A stretch of DNA of 64,000 bases, taken from NCBI GenBank assembly GCA_016722025.1, contig JADKGZ010000016.1:73716-137715 (forward strand), given 5' to 3'. A program made the translations under genes and the position numbers. The notes beneath the pieces are model-generated. The model ran no database searches. It was not told where the DNA came from and was given only the letters and a program-made list of their open reading frames with translations. Position 1 is the first letter of the stretch. Every line of letters starts with the position of its first letter. Of the stretch, positions 16,415 through 26,890 are shown piece by piece. The DNA comes from Acidimicrobiaceae bacterium. GTDB lineage: Bacteria; Actinomycetota; Acidimicrobiia; Acidimicrobiales; Ilumatobacteraceae.

Positions 16415-17922
16415 TCAGCGGCTCAGCACTTCCTTGCGGTGCGCGACGAACTCGACCAGCTCGTCGTCGATGGCCGCATCGAGGGTTGGCGACACCGACT
16501 CGTCGAGCAGTTGGCGCCAGATGCGATGTGCCCGCTCGGTCGTGTCCGGTGAGCCGCTCTCGGCCCACGTCTCGAAGTTGCGCCAATCGCTGACCAGCGG
16601 TGAGTAGAAGGCGTGCTCGTAGCGCTCGAGCGTGTGCGGTGAGCCGAAGAAGTGGCCGCCAGGGCCAACGGCACCGATGGCCTCGAGGCCCAGCGAGGCG
16701 TCGTCGACTTCGATCGGCTGCAGGTAGGAGGCCATCATCTGCAGCATCTCGGCATCGATGATCAGCTTCTCGAAGCTGGCCGTGAGCCCTCCCTCCAGCC
16801 ACCCGGCAGCGTGGTTGACCAGGTTGGCGCCGCCCATCACGGCGCCCCACAGCGACATCGCGCTCTCGTACGCGGCTTGTGCATCGACCGCGTTGGACGT
16901 GGTGGTGTTCGACGACCTGAACGGCAGGCCGTACCGGCGAGCCAGTTGGCCGCTGGCCTGGGCCGCCTTCGTGTACTCCGGCGTGCCGAAGGCAGGCGAG
17001 CCGCTGCGCATGTCGACGTTGGAGGTGAACGAGCCGTACATCATCGGTGCGCCAGGTCGTACCAACTGGATGAGGGTGCCCACCGCCAACATCTCGGCGT
17101 TCTGCAGCGCCAGTGCACCGGCCAGGGTGGCGGGAGCCATTGCACCGGCCAGCGTGAAGGGCGTCACGCACACCGCTTGCCGGCGCCGGCGAGCTCGATC
17201 AACCCTTCCGCCATCGGGATGTCGAGCGTGAGCGGTGTGTTCGTGTTGACGATGGTCAGCAATGCCGGCGCAGCCGCAAGGCCGTCGCGATCGGTGCCCA
17301 ACGCGATGGCCGCCATGTCGATGCAGTCGGCGGCGCGGTCGCGCCCGAGTGCGATGCCCTGCCAGTTCTTGTCGAGCAGCCGGATCAGCGACAGGCACAG
17401 ATCGAGGTGGCGGGTCTCGGGCGCGAGGTCCATCGCCTCGAACGGGCCACCACCCTCCTGCTGGATGACGTCGAGCGCCTGGATGACGCGCAGGTACTCG
17501 GCCTGCTCCGCGTGCGAACCGGGCCGCCGCCCCCGCTCGGCATCGCTGGCGAAGGCCGGGCCACCCACCGAGGTGAACACCACGTGGCGACCGCCGATGG
17601 TGAGATCGCGAGCGGGGTTTCGCGCGCGGAGCACGAACGACGACGGGGCTCTGGCCACCATCTCCTCGACCAGTTCCGGGTCGAAGCGCACCATCAGATC
17701 GTCGACCACGCAGCCGGCTTCGGCCAGCAGCCGGCGCGCTGGCGGGTGCAGCACGCGCATGCCGGTGGTGTGCAGCAGGGTCAGTGATGCACGGTGAACG
17801 TGCTCGACGTGGTCGTCGGAGAGCATCCGGATCGGCTCGTAGGGGTTCACCACGGCACGCCACGGCGCAGGCCGGGCACCACTGGCGGTGCGCCGCCCGC
17901 GCGCCCTGTTCTCCCTGCTCAC
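16415..17922 (-). CDS. Trimethylamine methyltransferase (MttB) family protein, split by one frameshift
   Basis: The N-terminal frame reads NPYEPIRMLSDDHVEHVHRA, GMRVLHPPARRLLAEAG, DLTIGGRHVVFTSVGGPAFA and LTIVNTNTPLTLDIPMAEGL, and ends at an in-frame TGA near 17165. The next frame continues at once as VCVTPFTLAGAMAPATLAGA, GAPMMYGSFTSNVDMRSGSP and GAVGPGGHFFGSPHTLERYE. Together they give about 502 residues, a full MttB-fold barrel. The break is a TGA in a shifted frame, not an in-frame TAG, so there is no sign of pyrrolysine; this looks like a non-Pyl family member, which in known cases demethylates quaternary amines such as glycine betaine with a corrinoid partner. No corrinoid protein gene is adjacent. 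The GTG start at 17922 is tentative. Confidence 0.82.
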
Positions 17923-18036
17923 GCCGGCAACCGTACCCCGGTGTCGGGCCGCCGCCGGGCATCGAGGCAGGCGCGTAGAACCGCGAAAGGTCAAGAAACC
18001 GTAAGGTCGGCCACCGCCGATGCCGAAGAACAGACC

Positions 18037-19128
18037 ATGACCCGACTTCATCGAGCCATTGCCACAGCTGCTCTCACGGTAGCCATCGGGGCCGTTGCCG
18101 TGGTGGATACAGCGTACGCAGGCCCTGCTGCCCCTGCCAACGTGGCCGCCAGCCCGCAGGTCTACGTGGTGCAAGCCGGCGACTACCTCTCGGGCATCGC
18201 CGAGCGCATGGGCGTGAAGATGTCGGCGTTGCTGGCAGCGAACAAGCTCGTCGTCACCAGCCTCATCTACCCGGGCATGCAGTTGATCGTGCCCGAAGGT
18301 GGCAAGGTGCCCGGCGCCGCCGCCGCACCCGCCGCCGCGGCCGCCGCGGTGTACACGGTGAAGTCCGGTGACTCCCTGTCGGGCATCGCTGCTCGCATGA
18401 AGGTGAAGCTGAGCGCACTGCTGGCCACCAACAAGCTCACGGCCACCAGCGTCATCCACCCCGGCAGCACGTTGGTGGTGCCCGCTGGTGGCTCACTGCC
18501 TGCAGCTGCTGCCCCGGCGGCGACGCCGAGCGCGGCCCCCGCTGCTACTGCGCAGTACGTGGTGCGTTCGGGCGACTACCTCTCCGGCATCGCACCGGCC
18601 CTGGGTGTGAAGCTCTCCGCGCTGCTGGCGGCGAACAAGCTGACCGTGAACAGCCTCATCTACCCCGGCATGCTCCTCAACGTGCCGGCCGGTGGCAAGT
18701 TGCCGGCGGTCGCCGCCACCAACGCTGCGGCCGGCACCTCCACGACCGACAGCCGCATCGCGAAGGTGCTCGCCTTCGCACAGGCGCAGCTGGGCGAGCC
18801 GTACAAGTTCAACGCGGCCGGCCCCGACAGCTGGGACTGCAGCGGCCTGACGATGGCGGCCTACGCCGAGATCGGCATCTCACTGCCCCACTACAGCGGC
18901 GCTCAGGTCGAATACGGCACGGCTGTGGACCGCGCCACGCAGGCGATCAAGGCCGGCGATCTCATCTTCCTCGAGTCGTCGGTGGGCTCGGGTGTCATCA
19001 ACCACGTGGGCATCGCGATCAACTCGACGCAATGGATCCAGGCGCCGCGTAGTGGCGACGTCGTGCGCGTGGGCAGCATCCCGTCGACTCGTGTGATCGC
19101 CATTCGCCGGCTGGTGTCGACGGGCTGA
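18037..19128 (+). CDS. Secreted peptidoglycan hydrolase with three LysM domains and NlpC/P60 domain
   Basis: A 363-residue exported cell-wall enzyme. The signal peptide MTRLHRAIATAALTVAIGAV ends with AYA at residues 26-28. Three LysM repeats (about 42-86, 105-149 and 173-217) share VxxGDxLSGIA, LSALLAxNKL and IxPGxxLxVP; Ala/Pro-rich linkers separate them. The NlpC/P60 domain (about 240-360) has the catalytic cysteine C268 in SWDCSGLTMAAY and the histidine H323 in INHVGIAI. It should bind glycan strands and cut stem peptides (endopeptidase). The near-identity of the repeats suggests recent internal duplication. The start is placed directly before the signal peptide. Confidence 0.95.
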   Translation: MTRLHRAIATAALTVAIGAVAVVDTAYAGPAAPANVAASPQVYVVQAGDYLSGIAERMGVKMSALLAANKLVVTSLIYPGMQLIVPEGGKVPGAAAAPAAAAAAVYTVKSGDSLSGIAARMKVKLSALLATNKLTATSVIHPGSTLVVPAGGSLPAAAAPAATPSAAPAATAQYVVRSGDYLSGIAPALGVKLSALLAANKLTVNSLIYPGMLLNVPAGGKLPAVAATNAAAGTSTTDSRIAKVLAFAQAQLGEPYKFNAAGPDSWDCSGLTMAAYAEIGISLPHYSGAQVEYGTAVDRATQAIKAGDLIFLESSVGSGVINHVGIAINSTQWIQAPRSGDVVRVGSIPSTRVIAIRRLVSTG

Positions 19129-19155
19129 GCGCCCGCCGCAGGGTGGCGACGCCGC

Positions 19156-19527
19156 TTAGCGCACTGCCATCAGGTCGACGACGAACACGAGGGTCTCTCC
19201 GCCCTTGATGGCGCCACCGGCGCCGCGGCTGCCGTAGCCGAGGTCGGGGGGAATGGTGAGCTTGCGCCGGCCACCCACCTTCATCCCCTTGACGCCTCGA
19301 TCCCAGCCTTCGATCACTTCTCGTGCACCGAGACGGAAGTCGAAGGTGTCGCCGCGGTTCCAGCTGGCGTCGAACTCTTGGCCGTTGCTCCAGGCAACGC
19401 CCACGTAGTGCACGATGACCCGCTTGCCGATGACGGCTTCGTCGCCCTCACCGACGATCTGGTCGTCGATGAGCAGTTCGGCGGGCGGCTCGCCCTCGGG
19501 AATGGTGATGACAGGTTTTTCGGCCAT
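19156..19527 (-). CDS. FKBP-type peptidyl-prolyl cis-trans isomerase
   Basis: A 123-residue single-domain FKBP. KRVIVHYVGVAWSNGQEFDA opens the fold, FRLGAREVIEGWDRGVKGMK contains the VIxGW core residue, and GGRRKLTIPPDLGYGSRG ends with the conserved P-x-x-LGYG loop. The terminal strand reads ETLVFVVDLMAV. It catalyses proline isomerisation during folding; without a signal peptide it should be cytoplasmic. A TAGCGT box is six bases before the ATG. It converges on the LysM-NlpC gene and is followed upstream by the hsdR 3' end. Confidence 0.95.
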   Translation of the reverse strand: MAEKPVITIPEGEPPAELLIDDQIVGEGDEAVIGKRVIVHYVGVAWSNGQEFDASWNRGDTFDFRLGAREVIEGWDRGVKGMKVGGRRKLTIPPDLGYGSRGAGGAIKGGETLVFVVDLMAVR

Positions 19528-19533
19528 CGCGCC

Positions 19534-19539
19534 ACGCTA
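19534..19539 (-). promoter_or_regulatory. Candidate leaderless -10 box (TAGCGT)
   Basis: On the minus strand TAGCGT is followed by six bases and the ATG of the FKBP gene at 19527. Confidence 0.4.
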
Positions 19540-19543
19540 GCTC

Positions 19544-22500
19544 TCAGGCCCAGGGTCTCGGCATCGTTCGAGGTGTGGCGGCGGCTTTCGTCAACGCGTT
19601 GATGGTGGCGAAGAGGCGGTCGAGATCGGCTCCGGGGAACAGGGCTTCCGGGCCGGTGGGGGCAACGCTGTCGTAGGGGCTTTCGTAGACCCGGGCAGCG
19701 TCGACGACGCCGTGTTCGGTGAGCTCGTCGATGATCAGGGTGACGAACTTGATCTGGTTCTTGCTGTAGCGCTTGTCGTCGAGGAACTCGGCGAAGGCAG
19801 CCTTGGCGGCAGCGCGGTCGAGGCCGACGAGCGAGCGGATGAACAGCCCGAAGCTGCCGGCGTTCCTGCTGGCCTGTTCGAAGGTGTCGTCGTTGCCGAT
19901 GCCGGCGGCGACGAGAATGCGTTGCAGCTCGTCGATGTCGGCGGCCGTGAGCGGCTCGCCCGAGCGAACCTTGGCGACGGCAGCTTCGGCGAGGTGCTCC
20001 TTCAGGAAGTGTTCGGCCTTCTTGCGGAACTGGGCGAACTCGGCGCTGGCGACCGACCCGCCGATGCCGGGCAGCTCGACCTCGGTGCCGTCGCCGAGCT
20101 GGTCGTTGAAGTTGGTGTAGACGATCGACTTCTTGGTGCGTTCGATCAGCGGCACCAGCAACCGCAGCCGGCGGCGCACCTGCTCGAGCATCGAGTAGGT
20201 GACGTCGACCCACCACTCGTCGTGCTGCATCGCCTGCAGCAGCTCCAGCTCGGCGGCGATCGCGGGAATGGTCTGCTGGTCCTCCAGCAGGCCTGCGATC
20301 TGGATGAGCACGCGCCGCTGGCGGTCGAATGGCTCGCCGCGCAGCAGGCCGAGTTGTGTGTTGAGCACCAGTACGTCGAAGCGTTTCGCGTCTTCGTGCT
20401 CGGGTTCCAGCTGGGTGGGCAGCTTGGCCACGCGGTCGGCCAGCGCGGCCAGGTCACCCACCGACAACGTCGCCCACGACGCGCCGTCGCGGAAGCGTTC
20501 GATCAGTTGCAGGTGCGGCCGCACGAGGAAGTTGCCCGCGTTCATCGACTCGATCGCAGCCCGCAACACGTCGGCCAACTCGGCCCGCTCGGCGGCGCCG
20601 GCCTTCAGCGCATCGAACGTCTGGATCAGTTCCAGGCGGGCCTTGAAGATCTGCTCGCTCAACGGTGCGCCCGCGGCGCCGTCGGCGGGCAGCAGGGTCT
20701 GGCTGAAGAACTCGAGGTTCTGGCAGAAGTCGAACACGCGGAACTCGGTCTTGTCGTCGCCGGGGCCGAACAGGTCGGGGCACAGGCGGGTGCCGCGGCC
20801 GATCATCTGCCAGAACTTGGTCTTGGAGCGGACCATCTTGAAGAACACCAGGTTCACGACCTCGGGCACGTCGATGCCGGTGTCGAGCATGTCGACCGAG
20901 ATGGCGATGTGCGGCGCCTTGTCCTTGTTGGAGAAGTCGTCGATCAGGCCCTGCCCGTACTTCACGCTGTGGGTGATCACGCGGGCGAAGTTGCCGGCGT
21001 CGAGCTGCGGGTAGTTGACGATGAACCGCTCGTAGATGTAGTCGGCGTGGCGCTGGTTCTTGGCGAAGATGATCGTCTTACCCAGCCGGTCGCCGCCGGC
21101 CACGTGCAGGCCCTTGGTCATGAGGTGCTCCAGGACCTTGTCGACGGTGTCCTCGTTGAACAGCCACTTGTTGAACTTGGCGGCGCCCACCTCGTCGGGC
21201 GGGTCGAGCGGGTTGCCCTCGTCGTCCTCGCCCCATTCCAGCTCGTCCCACTCGTCCTTCTCGTCCTCGGAGAGTTCGTCGTAGCGGATGCCTTCGCGCA
21301 CGAACTTCGCGGCACCGACACACCACGCGGTGGCACCAGGAACCCGTCGGCCACCGCTTCGTCCAGCGAGTAGGCGTCGGTGGGCACACCGGTCTCCAGG
21401 TCGAACAGCTCGTAGGTGTTCGTGTCCACCTCGTCCTTGGGGGTGGCGGTCAGGCCCACCAGGTACGAGTCGAAGTAGTCGAAGATGCCGCGGTACTTGC
21501 GGTACACCGACCGGTGCGCCTCGTCGATCACCACCAGGTCGAAGTACCCCGCCCCGAAGCGGCGGGTGCCATCGGCGCGCCTCGTCGATCTTGCCGACCA
21601 TCGTCTGATAGGTCGACACGTACACCCGGCCGTCCTCGTCGCCCTCGGTCACCAGGTTCACCGGGGCGGATGCGGGCAGGTGCGCCTTGAACGCGTTCAC
21701 CGCCTGGTTCACCAGCGCAGTGCGGTCCGCCAGGAACAGCACCCGCTTCACCCAGTTGGCCCGCATCAACAGATCGGCCAAGGCGATCACCGTGCGGGTC
21801 TTGCCGGCACCCGTCGCCATCACGACCAGCGCCTTGCGCTGCTGGTCGTGCTCGAAGTGCTCGGCGATCGCACGGATCGCCCGCTCCTGGTAGTAGCGCT
21901 CGACGATCGGCGGTTCATCTGCGCGCGGCCAGGGCGACCGGGCGGTGCGGCGCTGGACCAGCAGCTCCAACTCATCCTGGGTGAAGGAACCCTGCACCTG
22001 CCGCGGCGGGTAGCCGCGGTGTCGTCCCAGAGCCAGTGCTCGTACCCGTTGGTGTAGAAGATCACCGGCCGCCGCCCGGTCTCTGCTCCAGGCAGTCGGC
22101 ATACAGCTTGGCCTGCTGCTGCCCGGTGGCCGGCGAGACCATCGTCTTCTTCGCCTCCACCAATGCCAACGGCCGCCCGTCGTCGCCCCACAGCACGTAG
22201 TCCACGTAGCCGACACCCGACTGCGTGGGCATGCCGTGCACTTCGAACTCACGGTCGCGCACATGCGTCAACCGCCAGCCCGCCTCGGCCAGCAACGTGT
22301 CGATCTGGTACCGGCGGGTCTCGAACTCGCTCCAGTCGTGCGCGTCCGCAGGCACGTCCTCGGCGGCCTTCTTCGCAGCCGCGACCGCCGCGATCAGCGC
22401 CGCCTTCTCCGCTTCCAACTGCTCGACGGTCAGGGTCAGCTCGTCGGCCCGCTGCCGCGCCAGCGCGGCCTCATCGGCCTCGATCGCCAGCCGATCCTCC

Positions 22501-22971
22501 AGCTCCTTGCGCTGCGCCAACGTGGCGCTTCCTCGGCCGCTTGGCGATCGTCAGCTGGTGAGGGTCGAACCGGGTCGACGGGTTCGGCTTTGCCCCACGC
22601 CCGTAGGTGAACGCCAACCAGAAGCAGAACTGCCACAGCGCGGACAGCACCTCCACCGCTTCCAGCTTCGACGGCGGCTTCGCATCGTGCACCGCCCGAT
22701 TGCCGGCCTTCTGGATCCGCTTCGCCACGTTGAACACATGACCGTTCTCCAACGCTTTGAACGCCGGCTCGTTCAGGTATGTGTTCAGCTGGTCGTCGTA
22801 CGGCTGCGGCAACGACCGGTCGTACGCGAACACCCACTTCACACCCGACTCCAACGCCTTGCGCGCATAGATCACCGCCGGCCCCGGATCCGACAACACA
22901 TGCCGCTCCGCCCACTCCGCCATCGAGAACTCATCAGGGAACTCAGCGGCAAGAAAGGCGAACTGCGACAC
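19544..22971 (-). CDS. hsdR: Type I restriction enzyme R subunit (HsdR), interrupted by about five frameshifts
   Basis: The motor and nuclease subunit of a type I restriction system. In order: a DUF4145-like N-terminus (SQFAFLAAEFPDEFSMAEWA to YGRGAKPNPSTRFDPHQL); a coiled coil (KELEDRLAIEADEAALARQR); the HSDR_N nuclease region with the D-x(n)-ExK pattern in GVGYVDYVLWGDDGRPLALV-EAKK; the helicase with Walker A VVMATGAGKTRTVIAL and DEAH box DLVVIDEAHRSVYRKY; motif III LTATPKD; the second RecA domain (AISVDMLDTGIDVPEVVNLV and FWQMIGRGTRLCPDLFG); and the C-terminal helical domain. Frames change near 22500, 22080, 22020, 21570 and 21340, each repaired by one or two bases, which suggests sequencing error. 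The GTG start at 22971 has a GGGGGGAG before it. Confidence 0.85.
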
Positions 22972-23487
22972 GACTACAACTCCCCCCTGAAGGCCCTCTG
23001 CTGGAGGGAGGCAAAGAGTGCATCGAGCGCCTCAGCCCTGCCCCCCGCTGTGCGTGTCGTCGCTGCGCCGATCGACTCGCCGACGCGAACTGCTCTGAGA
23101 TCAAGGGGCGGACCGGATCTCGGGCACTTCGGTTCGAGGTTTGCCAGCGACGATCTCGCCGCTGCTGCCCACCATGGCGGCGACGCTGGATCGACCTCTG
23201 ACTCCGGGGCCAGGCTGCGTCGGAGCGAACCAAGCAGTCGGCGTAGACCGGGCGCGATCTCGGTCGGGCAAGATAGGCTGGCACCGTGTCAGCCCTGACC
23301 TCGCGGCGAACCGACGTCGCCGGCGGAAGTCACGCTTCGACGCCAGACCCGACCCCGGCGCGGCGCAATCTGCCGGTCCGTCAGCGCCATCCCACCATTG
23401 GCTGTCCGTGGTTCGCACCGCAAGGCGCGGGCGTCGCCGACGACTCGCCCGCCTGTACCAGCCTCACGTCTGCAAAGATCCCCAAGC
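22972..23487. other. Gap between hsdR and hsdS with no clear gene
   Basis: About 510 bp. On the minus strand, just after the hsdS stop, another frame carries HsdS-like residues (ADVRLVQAGESSATPAP) to about 23381, which could be a remnant of a second recognition domain. On the plus strand a TAGGCT box stands six bases before a GTG at 23286, but the frame that follows overlaps hsdS and resembles nothing. The rest shows no coding signal I can support. Confidence 0.5.
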
Positions 23488-24050
23488 TAGGCGGTGGCCA
23501 CCGGTGGGGTTCGCCGCGGGTCGCCGAACATGTCGATGAAGATGGCTTGGGTGAGGGAGTCGAGCTTGGCGATGGCCTGGCGGCGTTTGGCTCGGAGCAA
23601 GTCGGCGGCATCCAGCACCGCCGCAATCCGCCGCTGCTCCTCGATCGGGGGCAGCGGGATCTTGAGCGCCTATGCATCCAGCCTTTGATGCCTGCGCGGG
23701 CCCGCCCCAGTGATCCGTGCATCCACGCTCGAGAGCGGGCGCAGGTGATGCCAAGGAATCGGCGTCGGCGCCTTCGGGGATTCAGGAGGAGCATGGTCCG
23801 TTGGCCCAGCACCCCACCCCTGACCGGGCGCAATGCCCAGCTTGCGTTGCCGAAGAGCACTCGCCGCCTCGTCATCGCGACGAACGAGCGCCTGCGGTCG
23901 ATGAACTTGTCCAGCATCCGAGTCCTGGCTGCCCGCCGCCCAGACCCGACGGCCGAGGGCATCAGGCCCTCCCCGAAATGCAGCATCCTTCGCCGGCCCA
24001 GGGCAGTCTCCAGCGACCTCGCCAATCGGCGGCCGGGCCACGCGGGTCAC
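23488..24050 (-). pseudogene. hsdS: Truncated, frameshifted type I specificity subunit (HsdS)
   Basis: Directly after hsdM, a GTG overlapping its stop opens VTRVARPPIGEVAG, the usual HsdS start. Near the 3' end another frame reads ALKIPLPPIEEQRRIAAVLD, then AADLLRAKRRQAIAKLDSLT and QAIFIDMFGDPR, the unmistakable central conserved helix of HsdS. Between them the frame moves at least twice (around 23700 and 23950), and a TAG closes the helix frame at 23488. The total is about 185 codons, half a normal HsdS (about 400), so only one target-recognition region is present. Either the second half was lost in deletion or assembly, or this is a half-size subunit that would need to dimerise. With the frameshifts, it is called broken here. 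Confidence 0.7.
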
Positions 24051-25591
24051 CACAGCATCGCCTTGAGGTCTTGGATGCCTTGTTGGATCTCGGCTTCCAG
24101 GGCGGCGAGTTCGTCGAGGATCACCTGGGGGCTCTCGTACTCGACGTCGTCGTGGACGATCTCCTTGTAGCGGTTGATGCTGAGGTCGTAGTCGTTGGCG
24201 GCGATGTCGGCCTTGGGCACGCAGAACGACTGGTCGGTGCGGGCCCGCTGCAGCTCCGCGCTGCCGCGGACGCGCCAGCGGGCGAGGGCGTCGGGCAGGT
24301 TGTTCTTCACGTGCTCGTCGGCGGTGAGGGTGGCGATGGCGCTCAGCTTGTCGTCGGCCAGCAGCGGGGTGCGCTTGTCGTCCAGGCTGCGACCGTCGGC
24401 TTGCAGGTCGTAGAACCACACGTGGTCGGTGCCGCCAGAGTTCGTCTTGGTGAAGAACAGGATCGCGGTGGAGACACCGGCATACGGCTTGAACACACCG
24501 GAGGGCAGCGAGACGATGCCGTCGAGCTTGTGGTCCTCCACCAGCATGCGGCGCAACTCTTTGTGCGCGTTCGACGAACCGAACAGCACACCATCGGGCA
24601 CGATCACTGCTGCCCGGCCGCCGGGCTTCAGCAGGCGCAGGAACAGGGCCAGGAACAGCAGCTCGGTCTTCTTCGTCTTCACCACCTGCAACAGGTCCTT
24701 GGCGGTGCTCTCGTAATCCAGCGAGCCGGCGAAGGGCGGGTTGGCCAGGACAAGGCTGTAACCCTCGATGTCGCCCGCATGGTCTTGCGCCAGCGAGTCG
24801 CGGTACACGATCTGCGGGTTCTGCACGCCGTGCAGCTGCAGGTTCATCGAGCCGATGCGCAGCATCGTGTTGTCGAAGTCGTACCCGTGGAACATGCCCT
24901 CGTGGAAGTGCTTCGACTGCACCGGGTCGAGCAGCGCGGCCTCATGGTTCGTTCGGATGAACTCCCCCGCTGCCACCAGGAAGCCGCACGTGCCGCTGGC
25001 CGGGTCGCAGATCGTGTCGCTGGGCGTGGGTGCCGTCATCTCCACCATCAGCTGGATGATGTGGCGCGGTGTGCGGAACTGGCCGTTCTGCCCGGCCGAC
25101 GCGATCTTCGACAACATGTACTCGTACACGTCGCCCTTCGTGTCGCGATCCTGCATGGGGATCGCATCGAGCCCGTCGACCGCTTTCAGCAACAGCGCCG
25201 GCGTCGGGATGGTGAGCCGGGCACCCTTCATGTGCGTGGCATGCGTGCTGTCGGCGGCACGCGCCTGCATGAACGGGAACACGTAGCGGTCGACCACCTC
25301 GTACATGTCCTGCGCGGCCAGGTTCTTGAAGCGGGTCCATCGCAGGTCGTCGTACGGCCGACCGACCGTGTTGTCGTCGGGCTTGAACGTGCCCGCAGGG
25401 AACAGCGGGTCGATGATCGGCTTGCCGGTGCGCTGCGCCTGGTTCTCGGCTCTGGTCTGCTGCTCGTCGAGCCCCTTGATGAACAGCAGGTAGGTCAGCT
25501 GCTCCATCACCTCCAACGGGTTGGAGATACCACCGGACCAGAAGTCGTTCCAGACAGCGTCGATCCTCGACTTCAACTCACCTGTGATCAC
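24047..25591 (-). CDS. hsdM: Type I restriction-modification methyltransferase subunit (HsdM)
   Basis: A 514-residue N6-adenine methyltransferase subunit. The HsdM N-terminal helical domain (LKSRIDAVWNDFWSGG, then NPLEVMEQLTYLLFIKGLDE) precedes the catalytic domain: SAM-binding motif I in SDTICDPASGTCGFLVAAGE (about residues 192-211), and motif IV NPPF in YSLVLANPPFAGSLDY (about 283). GQFRTPRHIIQLMVEMTAP is the conserved helix before motif I. Unlike its neighbours hsdS and hsdR it is intact. It methylates the site chosen by HsdS to protect host DNA. The start is a GTG after GAGGAG. The gene order M-S-R on one strand is standard. Confidence 0.95.
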   Translation of the reverse strand: MITGELKSRIDAVWNDFWSGGISNPLEVMEQLTYLLFIKGLDEQQTRAENQAQRTGKPIIDPLFPAGTFKPDDNTVGRPYDDLRWTRFKNLAAQDMYEVVDRYVFPFMQARAADSTHATHMKGARLTIPTPALLLKAVDGLDAIPMQDRDTKGDVYEYMLSKIASAGQNGQFRTPRHIIQLMVEMTAPTPSDTICDPASGTCGFLVAAGEFIRTNHEAALLDPVQSKHFHEGMFHGYDFDNTMLRIGSMNLQLHGVQNPQIVYRDSLAQDHAGDIEGYSLVLANPPFAGSLDYESTAKDLLQVVKTKKTELLFLALFLRLLKPGGRAAVIVPDGVLFGSSNAHKELRRMLVEDHKLDGIVSLPSGVFKPYAGVSTAILFFTKTNSGGTDHVWFYDLQADGRSLDDKRTPLLADDKLSAIATLTADEHVKNNLPDALARWRVRGSAELQRARTDQSFCVPKADIAANDYDLSINRYKEIVHDDVEYESPQVILDELAALEAEIQQGIQDLKAMLW

Positions 25592-25709
25592 GCCGGCCGT
25601 ACTCCTCGTCCCGATTGGTCACTCACTGTAGGCGGACCACGCCAGCCGGGTCGGACGGCCTGCGCATCACGGCGATGTATCCAGTACGGGCATCGCGCCT
25701 CTCTTGACC

Positions 25710-26012
25710 ATGTTGATCGTGTTGGCCGGTTCTGCGATGTTCTGCGTCGGTGGTGCATTCATGAAGGCGTCGCAGGGGTTCACCCAGGTGCCCCCCAGCC
25801 TGGTGGTGGCGGCGAGCTTCATGATCGGCGCCGCCCTGCTCTCTCGCGCGGTGACCGGCCACATGCTGTCGACCACGCTCATCGTCGGGTTGGGCTTCGA
25901 GGCGCTCGGGGCCGTCGCGTTCGGGGTGCTCGCACTCGGCGAGCGGCTGAGCGCAGCGCAAACAGGCGGCGTGGCACTGGTGATCTGCGGGGTGGCGTTG
26001 CTGCGGCTGTGA
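25710..26012 (+). CDS. Small multi-pass membrane protein (DMT/SMR-like)
   Basis: A 100-residue protein with four predicted membrane helices: IVLAGSAMFCVGGAFMKAS, SLVVAASFMIGAALLSRAV, TTLIVGLGFEALGAVAFGVL and TGGVALVICGVALLRL. Size and layout match SMR-type or half-size DMT proteins; the motif 'GE(R/K)LSxxQxxGxxLIxxGV' is seen as ALGERLSAAQTGGVALVICG, typical of SMR-like transporters. Homodimers of such proteins export small cations or metabolites. The glutamate usually essential in SMR helix 1 is absent, so this may not be a drug pump. It begins after hsdM on the opposite strand. Confidence 0.65.
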   Translation: MLIVLAGSAMFCVGGAFMKASQGFTQVPPSLVVAASFMIGAALLSRAVTGHMLSTTLIVGLGFEALGAVAFGVLALGERLSAAQTGGVALVICGVALLRL

Positions 26013-26042
26013 GCGGCACGCCCACCCCTCAACGCACAGCGC

Positions 26043-26879
26043 TCATCCGCCGGCGGCGATCAGTGCCACCGCCACCGCCGTGGCGCCCACGCCCAGGCCC
26101 TGCCACCACCGCATGCGCTCACGGTTGAAGAGCACCGACAGCACCACCGCCACGGTGGCGAACTGCGACGAGGCCACCGACACCGGGCCCAGCTGCCCGC
26201 GCTGCAGGCCCAGCTGCAACGACCCGATGGCCACCAGGCCCAGCACGCCCGCCCCCATCGCGTTGCGCAGGCCGATGCCGGTGGCGAAGAACTGGTCTCG
26301 CCGAACGAAACCGATCACCGCCAGCAAGCCGAAACCTGTTGCCCGCTGCACCACCACCGGCATGAGCCCAGCGGCCCGCGACGCCTCCCCCATCAGCGTG
26401 AACGCGATGCCGAAGGCGACGCCGCTGCCGACGCCCAGCAACGCCCCTTGGCGCACGCTGCCGACACCACCGGGCGTGTACGACGTGAGCACCAGCGCCA
26501 CCACCCCCAGCGCCATCCCGGCCGACGCCACACCGCTGGGCCGCACGCCGTTGATCACGTCCCACACGATCGGCACGGCGGCGAGCAGCACTGATGAGAG
26601 CGGCGCCACGATGCCCATGCGAGCCACGGCGTATCCGCGATACAGCAGCATCAGCCCGGTGATCATCGACAGGCCCGACAGCGCCCCGATGACCACATCG
26701 CGACCGATCCACTGCGAGTCGACCAGCAACAGCAGCATGGGCGACAGCAACGTGCTCACCGCCACCGCCGTGCGCGTGACCGTCAACGCAGGTGTCGTGC
26801 GCGCCGAGCGTGCGGCGAAGAAGTCGGATGCGCCCAGCAGCAGTGCTGCCGCGATCGCGAATGCCAGAGCAGCGCTCAC
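26043..26879 (-). CDS. EamA/DMT-superfamily transporter
   Basis: A 278-residue membrane protein with about ten helices arranged as two EamA halves. The first half reads LAFAIAAALLLGASDFFAA to MGIVAPLSSVLLAAVPIVWD; the second starts near AGMALGVVALVLTSYTPGGV and ends GPVSVASSQFATVAVVLSVL, FNRERMRWWQGLGVGATAVA. The 'P(L/V)S(S/A)' segment at the end of each half is typical. It probably exports an amino acid or other metabolite. It converges with the small membrane protein gene (31 bp apart) and lies 12 bp upstream of the class V aminotransferase stop. Confidence 0.85.
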   Translation of the reverse strand: MSAALAFAIAAALLLGASDFFAARSARTTPALTVTRTAVAVSTLLSPMLLLLVDSQWIGRDVVIGALSGLSMITGLMLLYRGYAVARMGIVAPLSSVLLAAVPIVWDVINGVRPSGVASAGMALGVVALVLTSYTPGGVGSVRQGALLGVGSGVAFGIAFTLMGEASRAAGLMPVVVQRATGFGLLAVIGFVRRDQFFATGIGLRNAMGAGVLGLVAIGSLQLGLQRGQLGPVSVASSQFATVAVVLSVLFNRERMRWWQGLGVGATAVAVALIAAGG

Positions 26880-26890
26880 CGGTGGCGTCG

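Noticed and set aside
16415..17922. Pyrrolysine-encoding mttB with an internal stop
   Set aside because: The break is a TGA in a shifted frame, not an in-frame TAG, and one base repairs it.
23717..26128. Plus-strand frame of 803 codons over hsdM and hsdS
   Set aside because: Antisense to a verified HsdM; composition is typical of high-GC shadows.
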